In this document: positions 4,205 through 5,788 of the stretch, one piece after another
Layout: each line of letters begins with the position of its first letter
Numbering within the stretch: position 1 is the first letter of the stretch
DNA from: Bacillota bacterium
GTDB lineage: Bacteria > Bacillota > Dethiobacteria > DTU022
DNA: 5,788 nucleotides
Assembly: GCA_012510325.1 (NCBI GenBank)
Contig: JAAZIG010000241.1
Span: 1 to 5,788 of the forward strand
Direction: 5' to 3'
Notes under the pieces: model-generated
The model's input: only the letters and a program-made list of their open reading frames with translations
Databases searched by the model: none
Told to the model about the DNA's origin: nothing
Translations under genes and position numbers: made by a program

Positions 4205-5788
4205 TCAGGAAGCGGAAAAGGTATCTTCAGCAGGGAACATGGAATCGATGAGCTCTTTATATTTCTCATCAACCACCCGCCGCTTGATCTTCAGGCTGGG
4301 GGTCAGCTCACCGCTCTCTTCGGTGAAGGGCTGGTCGACGATGCGGTACTTTTTGATCTGTTCATAGCTGGCCAGGTTCTCGTTGACCTGCTCAATGCTC
4401 GCCTGAAACAACTCTTCCACTCGGCGGTCGCCGATGAGCTCGCTGTAATCCCGGTACTTGATCCCCTGTTCCTGGGCCCATTTCTCCAGCGCCTCGAACT
4501 CCGGCACGACGAGGGCGGCGATATGTTTTCTCCTTTCGCCGACCACCACGACCTGCTCGATATAGGGATCGGTATTGAAAGCGTTCTCGATGGGCTGGGG
4601 AGCAACATACTTGCCGCCGCTCGTTTTGAGCAGCTCCTTCTTGCGGTCGGTGATGGTCAGGTAGCCCTCGCCATCGATAAACCCGACATCTCCGGTGCGG
4701 AAATAGTTGTCTGAAGTGAAAACCTCTTTATCGGCCTCGGGGTTTTTCCAGTACCCCTTCATCACCTGAGCCCCCCGCACGAGGATCTCGCCATCCACAT
4801 CGATCTTCTCCTCCACCCCCGGCAGAGGTTTGCCGACACTGCCGATGCGGTTGTGCTCCGGGGTGTTCACGTTGACGATGGGACTGGTTTCGGTCAATCC
4901 ATAGCCCTGATAGAGGTTAACCCCCAGGCCGCCGAAAAAGATAATCAGATCGCTGCTGATCGCCGCCCCCCCGGTGGTGCAGAAGCGCAGGCGGTCCAGC
5001 CCGGCTATCTTCTTGACGATGGCAAAGATCGGCTTGCTCAGAGCCATCTTGAACCCCAGAGAGAAGGGCACCTTCTCTTTCTTATTCTTCAGCAGGTAGA
5101 CCTCTGAACCCACTTTGCTCGCCCACCAAAAATATTTTTGAATAAAGGCGGGGCGTTCCTTGAGCAAAGAGCTGATCTGGAGATATATTTTTTCCCAGAG
5201 GCGGGGTACCGAATTCATCACCGTCGGCCGGAACGTGGACAGAGCCCAGCGGATCTCTTCCGTCTCCAGGGAATCGACGACGGCCATCACCCCGGGCAGA
5301 TAGCCGCACCCCATCAGGTCTGCGGAAAAACCGTAAGAGTGGCAAAAGGGCAGGTGAGCCATCCAGATATCGTCCTGACGGTAGCCCAGCTCAGACATGA
5401 TCAGTTTCTGGCTGACAACATTTTGGTTAGTGAGCATGACCCCTTTGGGTTTCCCGGTGGTTCCGGAGGTGTAGAATATTGTGACCAGATCATCTTCGCT
5501 AAAGTCCTGCACTTTTTTCTGCAGTTCCGCTTTTAGATGGCGATTATCCCGCCCCATCTGGAGGAATTCGTTGAAATCCATAACCATTTCTTCGAGCTTC
5601 CCCTTCTGGGGGCTCATCACAATAATCTTTTCCAAATTCGGCAGCCTATCCTTGACCTCGAGCACCTTATCCAACTGCTCCCGATCTGAGCAAAAACAGA
5701 ATTTGCTCCCCGAATCATGAAGGATCCACCAGACATCTTCAGACTTGCTGGTTGAATAGATCGGCACCATCGCCCCCCGCAAAAAGAT
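4205..5788 (-). CDS. Long-chain acyl-CoA synthetase (AMP-forming), FAA1-type, N-terminus outside window
   Basis: The same reaction as its neighbour: ATP-dependent activation of a fatty acid to acyl-CoA. 527 residues are visible; alignment with the complete paralogue puts the first visible codon at about residue 89, so some 88 residues lie beyond the right edge. The frame is open to the edge, and the TTG at 5782 is an internal leucine, not a start. Counted from the edge, motifs are YTSGTTGKPKG (106-116), LPFCHSYG (146-153), YQGYGLTETSP (293-303), RTGDVG (364-369), TDRKKELLKTSGG (380-392) and LTPSLKIKRR with the likely catalytic Lys500. All are intact. By eye about three quarters of residues match the downstream paralogue. 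Differences cluster in about residues 60-100 and 205-265, regions more likely to affect the acyl pocket or surface than the active site. The gene ends in a clear terminator. Confidence 0.93.
   Translation of the reverse strand: MFLRGAMVPIYSTSKSEDVWWILHDSGSKFCFCSDREQLDKVLEVKDRLPNLEKIIVMSPQKGKLEEMVMDFNEFLQMGRDNRHLKAELQKKVQDFSEDDLVTIFYTSGTTGKPKGVMLTNQNVVSQKLIMSELGYRQDDIWMAHLPFCHSYGFSADLMGCGYLPGVMAVVDSLETEEIRWALSTFRPTVMNSVPRLWEKIYLQISSLLKERPAFIQKYFWWASKVGSEVYLLKNKKEKVPFSLGFKMALSKPIFAIVKKIAGLDRLRFCTTGGAAISSDLIIFFGGLGVNLYQGYGLTETSPIVNVNTPEHNRIGSVGKPLPGVEEKIDVDGEILVRGAQVMKGYWKNPEADKEVFTSDNYFRTGDVGFIDGEGYLTITDRKKELLKTSGGKYVAPQPIENAFNTDPYIEQVVVVGERRKHIAALVVPEFEALEKWAQEQGIKYRDYSELIGDRRVEELFQASIEQVNENLASYEQIKKYRIVDQPFTEESGELTPSLKIKRRVVDEKYKELIDSMFPAEDTFSAS

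Noticed and set aside
3947..4714. 255-codon plus-strand open frame across the intron scar and the end of the second synthetase
   Set aside because: It is antisense to a motif-complete gene, begins in low-complexity GC-rich sequence, and mirrors a similar antisense frame (1904-2572) in the paralogue, as expected from codon bias.

Overview
The window looks like a chromosomal stretch of a moderately GC-rich, probably anaerobic bacterium. The two long acyl-CoA synthetase genes resemble the FAA1-type enzymes common in fatty-acid-degrading and syntrophic Desulfobacterota. That assignment is an inference from protein style and repeat content; there is no rRNA or marker gene to settle it.

Layout. 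(1) Positions 132-1175, plus strand: two directly abutting genes encode half-size, paralogous membrane permeases of the ArsP/UPF0718 (DUF318) type, probably the two halves of one transporter. (2) Positions 1176-1774: a gene-free stretch of about 600 bases packed with dispersed repeats. It holds several copies of a REP-like hairpin (three in tandem at a 45-base period), copies of a second repeat carrying a CTTCGGGCTACGCCC hairpin, and a C/G-rich hairpin close to the end of the next gene. (3) Positions 1775-3625, minus strand: a complete AMP-forming long-chain acyl-CoA synthetase (616 aa, GTG start behind a perfect AGGAGG). (4) Positions 3626-4204: a second gene-poor gap. It contains a Rho-independent terminator for the upstream gene, the first ~120 bases of a group II intron (best fit: class C) starting exactly at the end of the terminator's T-tract, and then GC-rich hairpins and the leader of the downstream synthetase. 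(5) Positions 4205-5788, minus strand: a second acyl-CoA synthetase, a close paralogue of the first, whose N-terminus lies outside the window.

The synthetases would activate fatty acids to acyl-CoA with ATP, for beta-oxidation or lipid synthesis. They arose by tandem duplication, and the terminator between them suggests separate transcription. Nothing visible links the permease pair functionally to them; the two blocks are convergent and divided by the repeat field.

The observation most worth following is the intron 5' remnant docked on the terminator. That is the known target preference of class C group II introns, and here the catalytic 3' part and reverse-transcriptase gene are missing. 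I did not find convincing evidence of a wholly new system.
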